A stretch of 64,000 bases of DNA from Hypericibacter terrae (GTDB taxonomy: Bacteria > Pseudomonadota > Alphaproteobacteria > Dongiales > Dongiaceae), in assembly GCF_008728855.1 (NCBI RefSeq), contig NZ_CP042906.1, forward strand, positions 930,001 through 994,000. The letters run 5' to 3'. Below, piece by piece: positions 43,660 through 52,391 of the stretch. The notes beneath the pieces were generated by a model. It was given only the letters and a program-made list of their open reading frames with translations. It did not search any database and was not told where the DNA came from. The position numbers and the translations under genes were made by a program. The stretch's first letter is position 1. Each line of letters begins with the position of its first letter.

Positions 43660-44436
43660 TCATCCGATGAAATGCCCGCGATCGACATTGAGCGCCTGGC
43701 AGGTGATGTCGGCGGCGGCCTCCGACGCGAGGAAGAGATAGGTGGCCGCCAGATCGCGCGGCGCCATCATGCCGGGGATCGGCTGGAACCGCAGATAATC
43801 CTCGATCAGCGCTTCCGGCGGGCGTCCGGTTTCCGCGGCGATCTGCCGGACAGTCCACATCGCCCCCTCGGTCTCGACCCAGCCCGGGCAGACGGCATTG
43901 ACGGTGATGCCCCGGGGCCCGAGCTCCAGCGCCAGGCTGCGCATGAAGCCCAGCACCGCATGTTTGGAGGCGCAGTAGCCGCTATATTCCGCGGCTCCCG
44001 TCTTGCCCCAGATCGAGGATGTCAGGAGGATGCGCCCGCCCCGGCCCATCAGCGGCAGGGCATGGCGTGTCACGAAGTAGGTGCCGAGCACATTCACCTC
44101 GATCACGCGCCGGAACTCGCGATCGACGGCGGGCGAGGGGTCGGCGAGCGGTGTGCGCGGCTGGTAGCCGGCATTGTTGATCAGCACGTCGATGGCCCCG
44201 AGGCTGGCGACCGCGTCGCGGACGGCGGCCTCGTCGGCGATGTCGCAGCGCAGGGCGGCGACGGGCCGGCCGGTCTCGCTGGCGATGCGCTGGGCGGTCG
44301 CGGTGATGCCGTCATCCTCGGCCATGATCGTGACCTCGCCGCCCGCGGCGGCGAAACCATGAGCGATGGCCTCGCCGATGCCGCGGCTGGCGCCTGTTAC
44401 CAAGATCTTCCGGCCCTTGAAATCGAATTCGGTCAT
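43660..44436 (-). CDS. Short-chain dehydrogenase/reductase
   Basis: 258 aa with TGASRGIG at 14-21, NNAGYQP, TSSIWG and catalytic YCASKHA. It is about one-third identical by eye to the next SDR, so the two could act on successive or stereoisomeric intermediates. It begins 10 bp after the permease stop, in the same transcription unit as the ABC importer genes. Confidence 0.9.
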   Translation of the reverse strand: MTEFDFKGRKILVTGASRGIGEAIAHGFAAAGGEVTIMAEDDGITATAQRIASETGRPVAALRCDIADEAAVRDAVASLGAIDVLINNAGYQPRTPLADPSPAVDREFRRVIEVNVLGTYFVTRHALPLMGRGGRILLTSSIWGKTGAAEYSGYCASKHAVLGFMRSLALELGPRGITVNAVCPGWVETEGAMWTVRQIAAETGRPPEALIEDYLRFQPIPGMMAPRDLAATYLFLASEAAADITCQALNVDRGHFIG

Positions 44437-44446
44437 GGGCGGGCTC

Positions 44447-45229
44447 CTAGCCCCGATAGCGCGTGATCGAGAGGGCGATCGCGCTCGAGGTGATGGTCGC
44501 GATCAGGATCAGCGTGCCCAGCGCGTTGATGCTGGGATCGAGCGCCGTGCGCAGCATGCCCCAGACCAGGGTCGGCAGGGTCATGCCGTTGCCGATGGTG
44601 AAGAAGGTGATGATGAAATCGTCGAGCGAGACCGACATGGCGATGAGCGCGGCCCCGATCAGCGTCGAGCGGATATTGGGCAGCACGATGGTGAAGAAGG
44701 CCTGTCGCGCCGAGGCGCCGAGGTCGCGCGCGCTGTCGAGCATGCCGAAGTTGAAGTTCACCATCTGCGCATAGACGATCAGGATCACGAAGGGCTGGGT
44801 GAAGACCAGATGGCTCGGGATCACGGTGTGGAGCCCGAAGCGGAATCCCAGCGAGGAGAGGACCGTCGCCAGCGCCAATGCCAGGACCAGGGGCGGCATC
44901 ATCACCGGCAGCGACAGGGTCATCATCGCGGCATTGGCGGCACCGGGGCGCCAGCGGGCCAGCGCCATCGCCGCCAGGGTTCCCACCACCGTCGAGATGG
45001 CGCCGACGCTGAGGGTCACGATCAGGCTGTTCTCGAGCGCCGACCAGAAGTTCGGGTCGGCCATCAGCTTGCCATACCATTTGAAGGTCAGGCCCTCCAT
45101 CGGCAGGGTCGCGAGCCGGTTCTCGCCGAAGGAGAAGACGACGACCAGGATGATGGGGGAGAGCAGGAACAGCATCGAGACCGTGCCGAACAGGCCCCAG
45201 AGCGTCTTGGCGAGCGGGCTGGTTTCCAT
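44447..45229 (-). CDS. Polyamine-type ABC importer permease (PotC-like)
   Basis: 260 aa from ATG 45229, 5 bp after the other permease's stop. Six hydrophobic segments and the EAA loop (ARDLGASARQAFFTIVLPNIR) that docks the ATPase. The order PotB-PotC after a PotD-like gene is the standard arrangement, but no potA ATPase gene is in the window. It likely carries a cationic or guanidino compound given the operon partners. Confidence 0.92.
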   Translation of the reverse strand: METSPLAKTLWGLFGTVSMLFLLSPIILVVVFSFGENRLATLPMEGLTFKWYGKLMADPNFWSALENSLIVTLSVGAISTVVGTLAAMALARWRPGAANAAMMTLSLPVMMPPLVLALALATVLSSLGFRFGLHTVIPSHLVFTQPFVILIVYAQMVNFNFGMLDSARDLGASARQAFFTIVLPNIRSTLIGAALIAMSVSLDDFIITFFTIGNGMTLPTLVWGMLRTALDPSINALGTLILIATITSSAIALSITRYRG

Positions 45230-45234
45230 GCCGC

Positions 45235-46080
45235 CTACCGGGGCTTCAGGACGCGGGTCAGCGTCTTCTGGAACGCCAGGAGCACCAGGCCGCAGCCGAT
45301 CAGCATGGCGTAGGACAAGGCCGAGCCGATCGGCGCATTGAGCCGGTTGATGAACTGGCTCTCGATGAAATTGCCGGCCATGAAGGTGTTGGTGCCGCCG
45401 ACGAGGCGCGGCGTCACATAATCGCCGGCGGTGATCAGGAACGAGACCGCGAAGGCGGCAAAGATGCCGGGCTTGCATTGCGGCAGGACGATGTCGCGAA
45501 AGACGCGGGCGGCGTTGGCGCCCAGGTCGCGCGCGGCCGCGAGCGGCACCTCGTCGATCCCCCGCAGCGAGCCATAGATTGGCAGGACCGCGAAGGGCAG
45601 CAGAAAATTGACCAGCGTGATGACGACGGCGGCCGGGCTGTAGAGGAGCCAGGCGAGCGGCGCGTCGATCAGGCCCAGATCGACCAGGGTCGAGTTCAGG
45701 ATGCCGTTGGTACCGAGGATCGTTTTCCAGGCATAGATCTTGACCAGATAGCCGCCGAAGAGCGTCACCAGCACGACAAAGAGGATCAGCCCGCCATAGC
45801 GCCCCGCCCGGAAGCGGGCGAGATAGGCGATCATGAAGCCGATCACCGTCGTGATCGCCGCGATCAGCAGCGAAATCAGCAGCGTGAAGATCGCGGCGTG
45901 GAGATATTCCTGCCAGACGTCGAGATAGTTATCGAAGGTGAAGTCCGGTACCAGCTTGTAGGCGCGCAGGCGCCAGAAGCTGACCACCAGGAAAAAGGCC
46001 AGCGGTCCGACGAACAGCAGGATGAAGACCAGGAAGGCGGGCAGGACAGGCCAGCGATGGCGCCCGATCGCAGCCATCAC
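45235..46080 (-). CDS. Polyamine-type ABC importer permease (PotB-like)
   Basis: 281 aa, six membrane segments, with an EAA loop AARDLGANAARVFRDIVLPQCK near residue 200. The N-terminus is MMAAIGRHRWPVLPAFLVF. It forms the heterodimeric channel with the neighbouring PotC-like protein. The 113-bp gap to the binding-protein gene is larger than the others in the operon and could hold a stem-loop that lowers permease expression, though I see no strong hairpin. Confidence 0.92.
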   Translation of the reverse strand: MMAAIGRHRWPVLPAFLVFILLFVGPLAFFLVVSFWRLRAYKLVPDFTFDNYLDVWQEYLHAAIFTLLISLLIAAITTVIGFMIAYLARFRAGRYGGLILFVVLVTLFGGYLVKIYAWKTILGTNGILNSTLVDLGLIDAPLAWLLYSPAAVVITLVNFLLPFAVLPIYGSLRGIDEVPLAAARDLGANAARVFRDIVLPQCKPGIFAAFAVSFLITAGDYVTPRLVGGTNTFMAGNFIESQFINRLNAPIGSALSYAMLIGCGLVLLAFQKTLTRVLKPR

Positions 46081-46193
46081 GCCGTTCCGGGGTGGCGGAC
46101 GAGCGGGGCCGGAACCCCGCCCGTTCTTTCAGCCGATGCCCCGGTCCTGACGGAAGCGGTCGCGTTCATGCGCGGGATGATGCGCGAAGCCGC

Positions 46194-47336
46194 TCAGCTT
46201 TTCATCACCGTTTCCCAGGCCGCCTGGTAATCGTCCCAGGTCGCGTGGGTGCCGTCCGCTTCCAGCGGATACATCGGCACCACCTCGGTCTTCACGTTGA
46301 AGTAGTCGTCGAGCTTGTCGTAGTTGTAGAGCGCCTTGTTGGCGTCGCTGGCCTTGGCCATGGCGTCGCTGGTGACGACCGGCATCGAGTTGGCCTCGGC
46401 GCCCGCGAGCTGTCCGTCGACCGAGAGCGCGTTGTTGATGATCTCATGGGCGAGATCGATGTTGGCCGAGCCCTTGCCGATGGCATAGCCCTCGATGAAG
46501 CCCATGCTTTTTTCCTTCGGGTAGGCGACCTTGATGTTGGCCTTGTCGCCGACCCAGACCGAGACCGGCTCCCAGCCCTGAGACATCACCACCTCGCCGC
46601 TGGCCAACATGTTGATGAGATCGCCATAGCTGGGCGCGATCGTGCGCAGATGGTTCTTCTTGAGATCGACCAGCGCCTTGACGGTCTTGGCGAGCTCGTC
46701 CTTGGTCATATTGTTGGGCTTCGTGGCGCCGGTGACCTTGGCCCAGGCGAAGAGATTGCCGGGATAGTCCGCCGTGATCGCGACCTTGCCCTTGACCTCG
46801 TCCTTGAGCATGTCGGTCCAGGAGGTCGGCTCGGCCACCTTGTCGGCGTTATAGACCATGCAGATGGCGCCGTAGGTCATGGGCGCGGCATACCATTTGC
46901 CGCCTTCGCTCATATTGCCTTCGGTCATCGCCTTGATGGTCGGATGGATCCCCTTGAAATTGGGGAGCTTGTCGAGATCGAGCGGCTCCAAGAGCCCGTC
47001 ATTGGCGAGGAAATCGTCATGGATGAAGTAGGGCGTGCAGATATCCACCTGGCCCGAGCCCAACCGCAGCTTGGTGATGACCTCGTCGGCCGAGGAGATG
47101 TAGGACTTCTGCAGCTCGGCGCCCTTGTTTTTCACGAAATCGTCGGCCTCGAGGAAGGTGTCGTAGCCCTCCCAGCCCACAAAGTTGAGCTTGGTCGCCG
47201 CCTGCGCGGGCAGCGCGCGTCCCACCAGGGCGGCGGCGCCGAAGGCCGCGGCGCCCTTGAGCAGTTGCCGGCGATCCATCTCGAAATAGCGCCGCACCCG
47301 GACGATGCCGAGGCGGTCCTTATCGAGTCCTGACAT
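46194..47336 (-). CDS. Periplasmic solute-binding protein, PotD-like, Tat-exported
   Basis: 380 aa from ATG 47336 (AAGGAAGGA 5 bp upstream). Residues 20-47 carry a twin-arginine signal (MDRRQLLKGAAAFGAAAL ... ALPAQA), so it is probably exported folded. The mature part starts TKLNFVGWEGYDTF and has the family 1 spermidine/putrescine-binding fold. It is placed between the guanidino hydrolase and the permease genes, which hints at a guanidino or polyamine ligand. Confidence 0.9.
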   Translation of the reverse strand: MSGLDKDRLGIVRVRRYFEMDRRQLLKGAAAFGAAALVGRALPAQAATKLNFVGWEGYDTFLEADDFVKNKGAELQKSYISSADEVITKLRLGSGQVDICTPYFIHDDFLANDGLLEPLDLDKLPNFKGIHPTIKAMTEGNMSEGGKWYAAPMTYGAICMVYNADKVAEPTSWTDMLKDEVKGKVAITADYPGNLFAWAKVTGATKPNNMTKDELAKTVKALVDLKKNHLRTIAPSYGDLINMLASGEVVMSQGWEPVSVWVGDKANIKVAYPKEKSMGFIEGYAIGKGSANIDLAHEIINNALSVDGQLAGAEANSMPVVTSDAMAKASDANKALYNYDKLDDYFNVKTEVVPMYPLEADGTHATWDDYQAAWETVMKS

Positions 47337-47416
47337 ATGTTCCTTCCTTGTTGTCTTTTTCTAGGTTTTGAATGCCAATCGGTCGCCGGGCTTTGCTTCG
47401 GTGCCCGCAGGTTTCC

Positions 47417-48337
47417 TCACTCGGGCTGCCGGTAGAGCTCGTGGCAGGAGCAATGCACCCCGCCGCCGCCCAACGCGAACATGTCGTAATCCACGGCGAT
47501 GACCTTGAAGCCCGCCTCTTCGAGCTGGCGGTTCACATTGACGTTGTGCGCCATCGACAGGACGCGCTTGTTGCCCAGGCTGACCACGTTGCAGCCGAGC
47601 TTCACGCAATCGGCATAGGCGACCTTGATCACCTCGATGCCGTGCTTCTTCTTGATGTAGTCGAGCGCGTAGGGCTGGAGCGCGTCCTCGCAGACGAGCG
47701 CGAGGCCCTTCTCCAGCATCACCACGACCGCGTCCATATGGACGAATTGCGGCGGGATCGGCGCCACCAGCACCTCCCAGCCCTTCTCTTTCAGCCAGCC
47801 TTCCACCTGCTCGGCCCCTTCCTTGGTCGAGCGGTCGCCCGACCAGCCGAGCAACGCCACGCCCGGCTTCAGGATGCAGAAATCGCCGCCTTCGAAATGG
47901 CCGGCGGTCACCCACTTCCAGATCGGGATGCCGGCCTTGGTGTAGAACGCGGAGGCGACGGCATAGTCGCGCCGGCGCGGCGGCGTCTGGATCGAGGTGA
48001 TGACGGCGCCCCAGGGCGTCATGAAGCTCGAATCGCGGGTGAAGACGCTCGACGGCAGGCCTTCGTCGGCCTCGGCGAAGCGCACGCGCACGCCCGCCTT
48101 CTCATAGACCTCGACCATCTGGCGGTGCTGGCGCATCGCCTTCTGTTTGTCGAAGCGGTAGCCCATCTGCTCCATGTTGGCGAAGGTGACGGCCGAGATC
48201 GAGTTCAGCGGCACCCAGCGGAAATGGTCCGGATGGCCCAGCAGCACATCGGTGAGTTGGCCGGTCTGGGCGGTTACACCCCATTTCTGGCCGTCCGGCG
48301 TCTGGGAAGGCGTGGTCTGCCCGACATTGGCATTCAT
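47417..48337 (-). CDS. Guanidino-group modifying enzyme (dimethylargininase/amidinotransferase fold)
   Basis: 306 aa from ATG 48337, with GGGAGGA 8 bp upstream; the frame runs to 48493 but that part is promoter. The penteins' catalytic elements are visible: acidic EGGD (149-152), HMD (His200, Asp202) and a Cys in GGGGVHCSCHEL (Cys296 or Cys298). Relatives are dimethylarginine hydrolase, arginine deiminase and glycine amidinotransferase. It is the first gene of a seven-gene operon with an importer, so hydrolysis of an imported guanidine such as a methylated arginine is likely. Confidence 0.85.
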   Translation of the reverse strand: MNANVGQTTPSQTPDGQKWGVTAQTGQLTDVLLGHPDHFRWVPLNSISAVTFANMEQMGYRFDKQKAMRQHRQMVEVYEKAGVRVRFAEADEGLPSSVFTRDSSFMTPWGAVITSIQTPPRRRDYAVASAFYTKAGIPIWKWVTAGHFEGGDFCILKPGVALLGWSGDRSTKEGAEQVEGWLKEKGWEVLVAPIPPQFVHMDAVVVMLEKGLALVCEDALQPYALDYIKKKHGIEVIKVAYADCVKLGCNVVSLGNKRVLSMAHNVNVNRQLEEAGFKVIAVDYDMFALGGGGVHCSCHELYRQPE

Positions 48338-48409
48338 GGTCTGGATTCCTCCCGCTGTTGCATGGGCATTTGCGGCACAGGGTCTGCCGCAGTTGCATCC
48401 TGATTCACT

Positions 48410-48456
48410 GTAAGGGTCGGATTTCTCCTTGCGAAACGAGAAATCTTCGCCCTTAC
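48410..48456. promoter_or_regulatory. Long two-step inverted repeat between divergent hydrolase and LysR genes
   Basis: GTAAGGG (48410-48416) and GATTTCTC (48420-48427) are mirrored by GAGAAATC (48438-48445) and CCCTTAC (48450-48456) around a 10-bp centre. The symmetry is nearly perfect (spacers of 3 and 4 bp). It lies 36-82 bp before the LysR start and 73-119 bp before the operon start, as expected for a LysR-type dual site. Confidence 0.75.
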
Positions 48457-48491
48457 TGTGAGATGAGTTAACAGTAGGAGCGTGCCACTGC

Positions 48492-49397
48492 ATGATTCCT
48501 GAGCGCCAGCATCTGCCGCTCCATGCCCTGCGCGCCTTCGAGGCGGCGGCGCGCTATCGCAATTTCGTCAGGGCGGCCGAGGAGCTCGGCGTCACCCACG
48601 GCGCGGTTTCGCATCAGATCAAGTCGCTCGAGCTGCAGCTGGGACGGCCGCTGTTCGATCGCGCGCGCCGCCCGATGGCGCTGACGCCGGCGGGCCTGCA
48701 GCTGCTCGGCGTCGTCAGCAGCTCCTTCGACCGGCTCTCGAAAGCAGCGTCAGCGGTCCGTCGCGGCGAGCTCGAGGGCGACATCACGCTCGCCTGCGTC
48801 CCCGGTCTGGCGGCGAACTGGCTTCCCGCCGTCTTGAGCGAATTCCTCGCCACCCACGCCAATGTCACGATCCGGATCGTGACCGAATATTGGCGCCACC
48901 CGACCATGGCCGAGCAGAGCGATCTCGCCATCGCCTATGGCAGCGGCGAGCATCCGGGCAAGCGCGTGGTGCTGCTGGGCCACTCGCAGTTCTTCCCAGT
49001 GGCGCGGCCGGGCCTGATCAAGGGCGCGCGCGCCTCGATCCGCGCCGGCGATCTCCTGCGCCACACGCTGCTGCATGAATATAGCGACGAGACCTGGTCG
49101 CGCTGGTTCGCGGCGGCGGGCTTGCCCGATGTCGACACCGCCCGCGGGCTCTTCTTCGACGGCGCGCATCTCACCTTGCAGGCCGCGCGCGAGGGCTGCG
49201 GCATCGCCATGGGCGATATGCCGACCGTGGCGCAGGATCTCGCCAACGGAAGGCTGGTCAGGCTCCTGGCCCTGTCGGTGCCGGCGGCCTTTCCTTATTA
49301 CCTGATCTCGGCGCCCGAGCGCGACGCGAGCCCCGCGGTCGCGGCGCTGGAGAGGTGGATCCTGGAACGCTTCGCGGCGCTGGCAGCGAGGAAGTAG
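48492..49397 (+). CDS. LysR-family regulator, GcvA-like
   Basis: 301 aa. Winged HTH at about 18-60 (FVRAAEELGVTHGAVSHQIKSLE) with the LHALRAFEAAARY leader typical of the GcvA/AmpR subgroup; the effector domain is about 95-300. It is divergent from the guanidino-compound operon, with the long inverted repeat in between, so it probably activates that operon in response to the imported compound. Confidence 0.92.
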   Translation: MIPERQHLPLHALRAFEAAARYRNFVRAAEELGVTHGAVSHQIKSLELQLGRPLFDRARRPMALTPAGLQLLGVVSSSFDRLSKAASAVRRGELEGDITLACVPGLAANWLPAVLSEFLATHANVTIRIVTEYWRHPTMAEQSDLAIAYGSGEHPGKRVVLLGHSQFFPVARPGLIKGARASIRAGDLLRHTLLHEYSDETWSRWFAAAGLPDVDTARGLFFDGAHLTLQAAREGCGIAMGDMPTVAQDLANGRLVRLLALSVPAAFPYYLISAPERDASPAVAALERWILERFAALAARK

Positions 49398-49415
49398 GGG
49401 TAGGCGAGATAGGTC

Positions 49416-49511
49416 CCTTCCCCCGGAACGGGGGAAGGATAGGAAGGGGGCTGCGCGATTTCCGACAGCGCGCAGCCCCCTCCTTAGTCCTCCCCCGAAG
49501 ACGGGGGAGGA
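49416..49511. terminator. Cluster of three GC-rich hairpins between convergent genes
   Basis: Hairpin 1: CCTTCCCCCG (49416-49425) with CGGGGGAAGG (49429-49438). Hairpin 2: a longer imperfect stem from about 49441-49457 to 49470-49485 (GGGGGCTGCGCG with CGCGCAGCCCCC). Hairpin 3: TCCTCCCCCG (49488-49497) with CGGGGGAGGA (49502-49511). Hairpins 1 and 3 are related to each other. The cluster separates the LysR gene from the convergent ThDP gene and probably ends both transcripts. Its outer hairpins resemble the dispersed GC-rich repeats elsewhere in the window. Confidence 0.6.
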
Positions 49512-49535
49512 GACAGCGAAGGGCGTTGACCGCTC

Positions 49536-51251
49536 TTACTCGAAATGCCCCTCGAACGAGGTGATCGGCGGCCGCGCGGCCGGATCCGTCACGATGTCGA
49601 GGACCGTGACCTCGTTCGAGGCGAAGCCTTCTTTCAGCGCCGGCGCGATGTCTTGCGCCCGCTCGATGCGGATGCCGCGGCAGCCGCAGGCGCGCGCGAT
49701 CATGGCGTGGTCGACCGGCTCGAAGAAGACGGCGCTGGTGTGGTCGCCGAAGATCACGTCTTCGGCGTCCTTCTGATAGCCGAGGATCTGGTTGTTGAGC
49801 ACGGCCAGCACCACGGGGAGCTTGTTGCGCCGCGCGGTCTCGAGCTCGGACCAGACATGGGCGAAGCCGCCATCGCCGGCGAGACAGAAGACCGGGGCTT
49901 CGGGCCGCGCCAGTTTCGCGCCGATCGCCATCGGCAGGCCCCAGCCGAGGCCCGCCATGCCGCGCGGCGTGAGGAAGCGCTGGCCGGCTTTGCGGGCATG
50001 CAGGAAGTTCGACGTCCAGATCGAGGCGTAGCTCGCGTCGGCGACCACGATATGGTCCGGCGTCAGGATCCGGTCGAGCTCGCCCATGACGCGCTCGGGC
50101 CGGATCGGCGCCGCGTCGGAATGGACCATGCCTTGCGCCTCGGCCTCGTGGCGGCGACGTCCGTCAGCGATGCGGCCCTCGAGAGCGGCGCGGGCCGACT
50201 TGCGCTTGCCGAGATCGCGCTTGCGCAAGGCCTCGGTCAAAGCCTGCAGCGTGAGCTTCGCGTCGCCCACCAGCCGCAGCGCCTCGTAATTGCGGCCCAC
50301 CTCCTGCCCGTCGATATCGAGATGGATGATCTGCGCGCCCTTGGGCAGGAGTTTCCAGGAATCGGTGCCGTTCTGGTTGGTGCGGTTGCCGACCAGCAGG
50401 ATCACATCGGCCTCGTCGATCAGCGGGCGCTGATGGCGCGCCATGCCGCGCGGGCCCATGAAATAGCCGATGACGCCGAGGCTCAAGGGATGCGTCTCGG
50501 CCACCGTGCCCTTGCCCATGGTGGTGGTCGCGACCGGCAGATGCGCCGCTTCCTGCAGCGCCGCCAGCGCGTCATGCGCGCCCGAGCTGTGGACGCCGCC
50601 GCCGGCATAGATCAGCGGGCGCTCGGCCTTGGCCAGCAGATCGGCGGCACGCTCGATCTGCGCCGGGTCGGCCAGCGGGCGGTCGATCGGATAGGTCCCG
50701 AGCCGCTCGGCGCGCGAGGAGGCCGCGACCGAAGTCTCGTTGATGAGATCGTAGGGCACGAGCAGCACCGCGGGGCCGGGCCGGCCGGTGGTCGCCGCGG
50801 TGAAGGCCATGTCGACATAATCGTCGATGCGGTCGCTGGTGCCGATGCGGCGCATCCATTTCGACACGCCCTTGAAGAGATCGAACTGGTTCAGCTCCTG
50901 GAACGCGTTCTTGTCGGTGGCGCGCCGATCCACATCCTGGACCAGCGCCACCACCGGCACCGAGGCCGTCAGCGATTCCGCCAGGCCCGGCACCAGCAGG
51001 GTCGCGGCCGGGCCGTTCTGGGCGGTGACGACGCCGACCTTGTGCGAGATGCGCGCATAGGCGTCGGCCATGACGGCGCCAGCATTCTCGGTGCGGTAGG
51101 TGACCTGGCGGATCGAGAATTCGGGCGTGGCGAGGAAGAGCGCGCTCGGAATGCTCTGGCCGAAGACGATCTCCACGCCATGGCGCTTGAGCGCACCGGC
51201 GAAGGTCTGGGCCGCGGACTGGTTCGAGGGCAGGGGCTTGCGATCGGGCAT
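49536..51251 (-). CDS. Thiamine diphosphate-dependent enzyme (acetolactate synthase-like fold)
   Basis: 571 aa with PYR, central and PP domains. Catalytic Glu55 in YRTENAGAVMAD activates ThDP; the cofactor/Mg site is AGDGGFAHVWSELETA...AVLNN near 452-482. Similar proteins include acetolactate synthase, benzoylformate- and sulfopyruvate-type decarboxylases; no small regulatory subunit gene is nearby, so a catabolic 2-keto-acid decarboxylase or lyase is more likely. It is the last gene of the LacI-controlled unit. Confidence 0.9.
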   Translation of the reverse strand: MPDRKPLPSNQSAAQTFAGALKRHGVEIVFGQSIPSALFLATPEFSIRQVTYRTENAGAVMADAYARISHKVGVVTAQNGPAATLLVPGLAESLTASVPVVALVQDVDRRATDKNAFQELNQFDLFKGVSKWMRRIGTSDRIDDYVDMAFTAATTGRPGPAVLLVPYDLINETSVAASSRAERLGTYPIDRPLADPAQIERAADLLAKAERPLIYAGGGVHSSGAHDALAALQEAAHLPVATTTMGKGTVAETHPLSLGVIGYFMGPRGMARHQRPLIDEADVILLVGNRTNQNGTDSWKLLPKGAQIIHLDIDGQEVGRNYEALRLVGDAKLTLQALTEALRKRDLGKRKSARAALEGRIADGRRRHEAEAQGMVHSDAAPIRPERVMGELDRILTPDHIVVADASYASIWTSNFLHARKAGQRFLTPRGMAGLGWGLPMAIGAKLARPEAPVFCLAGDGGFAHVWSELETARRNKLPVVLAVLNNQILGYQKDAEDVIFGDHTSAVFFEPVDHAMIARACGCRGIRIERAQDIAPALKEGFASNEVTVLDIVTDPAARPPITSFEGHFE

Positions 51252-51302
51252 CGGTCTCTTTTCTGATCCGGTGATAAGGCGAGCTTGCGATAAAGTCGGG
51301 CT

Positions 51303-52148
51303 CTACCAGAGCGAGCCGGCGGCGATGGTGATGTCCTCGGCGGCGATGCCGAAGGCGTCGTCATGGCAGAGGAAGGCCGCGAGGTTGCCGATCTCCTCCG
51401 GCTCGATGATCCGCTTCTGCGGATAGGTCTGGGCGATGGCGGCGATCATCTCCTCCTCGCTGCGCGTGTCGCCGTCCCGGGCCTTCATGGTCTTGAGGGT
51501 CGAGCGCAGCATCCGCGTATTGACGAAGCCCGGATTGATGGCGTTGCAGGTGACGCCGTGCGGCGCACCCTCCAGCGCCACGCAGCGCGTCAGGCCCAGG
51601 ATGCCGGCCTTGGACGAGCAATAGGCGGCATTGTCCTTCGCACCCACATTGGCGGCGGTCGAGGCGATGTTGACGATACGGCCCCATCTGCGCTCGATCA
51701 TGCCGGGCAGGCAGCGCTTGATGGTGCGGTAATAGCCGGTGAGGTTGGTGTCGATGATGTTGAGCCAGGTCTCGTCGGGATGGCCCACCATCGGCTGCTC
51801 GGCGGCGATGCCGGCGGAATTGATCAGGATGTCGATCTTGCCGAAGGCCCTCTCGGTCGCGGCCACGAAGGCGTCGCAGGACTCGTTCGAGCGGACGTCG
51901 AGATCGAGCCCGATCGCGCGCACGCCCTTGGCCTCGATCTCCTTGCAGACGGCTTTCAGCTCCTGCTCGGCGGGGAAATAGCTGTCCTGGCCCCGCGGCA
52001 CCGGGCCGTGCGAAGCGAGGTAGGAGCCGATCGCCACGTCGGCGCCGCGAGCGGCCAGCGCCAGCGCGATGGCGCGGCCCTGGCCCGAAGCCCCGCCCGT
52101 GACCATCGCGGCCCGGCCGGACAGATAGCGATCCACCATGCGAAACAC
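51303..52148 (-). CDS. Short-chain dehydrogenase/reductase
   Basis: 281 aa; GTG 52148 fits the AGGA site better than ATG 52139. VTGGASGQGRAIA (nucleotide), NSAGIAAEQP, IASTAANVG and YCSSKAG (active site). A long loop between strands 2 and 3 (ASHGPVPRGQDSYFPAEQEL) is typical of glucose/ribitol-type SDRs that use NADP. It lies between the binding-protein and ThDP enzyme genes and likely oxidises the imported compound. Confidence 0.9.
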   Translation of the reverse strand: MFRMVDRYLSGRAAMVTGGASGQGRAIALALAARGADVAIGSYLASHGPVPRGQDSYFPAEQELKAVCKEIEAKGVRAIGLDLDVRSNESCDAFVAATERAFGKIDILINSAGIAAEQPMVGHPDETWLNIIDTNLTGYYRTIKRCLPGMIERRWGRIVNIASTAANVGAKDNAAYCSSKAGILGLTRCVALEGAPHGVTCNAINPGFVNTRMLRSTLKTMKARDGDTRSEEEMIAAIAQTYPQKRIIEPEEIGNLAAFLCHDDAFGIAAEDITIAAGSLW

Positions 52149-52190
52149 CCGTTTCCTCTCATTGCCGCGATCTCAATCTCGCGCGCTTCA

Positions 52191-52338
52191 CCCCTCCCCC
52201 TACCCCCTCCCGCAAGGGGAGGGGGCTCGTACTTTTTATATGTCCCGTCTCTCCGCAAAAAAAATGATGGGGCAGAACCTCGGGAAATCAAAAACAATCC
52301 ACGCCCCCTCCCCTTGCGGGAGGGGGTAGGGGGAGGGG
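52191..52338. repeat. Pair of perfect 35-bp inverted GC-rich repeats flanking an AT-richer spacer
   Basis: The 35-bp copy at 52191-52225 and the exact reverse complement at 52304-52338 are separated by 78 bp. Each arm itself can form a small hairpin around CCGCAAGG. The arms are identical to the copy at 58290-58324. The spacer is AT-richer and has no ORF. The unit sits between the binding-protein and SDR genes; it could fold into a long stem that limits read-through, or be a MITE-like element. Confidence 0.85.
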
Positions 52339-52391
52339 GAACTCCGCTCGGTGTTCGCTTCCCACTCGAGCGTCTTATTTGCGACCGACGA

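Noticed and set aside
52191-52338. Possible CRISPR array from repeated 35-bp units
   Set aside because: Only two units, in inverted orientation with a single 78-bp spacer, and no cas genes.
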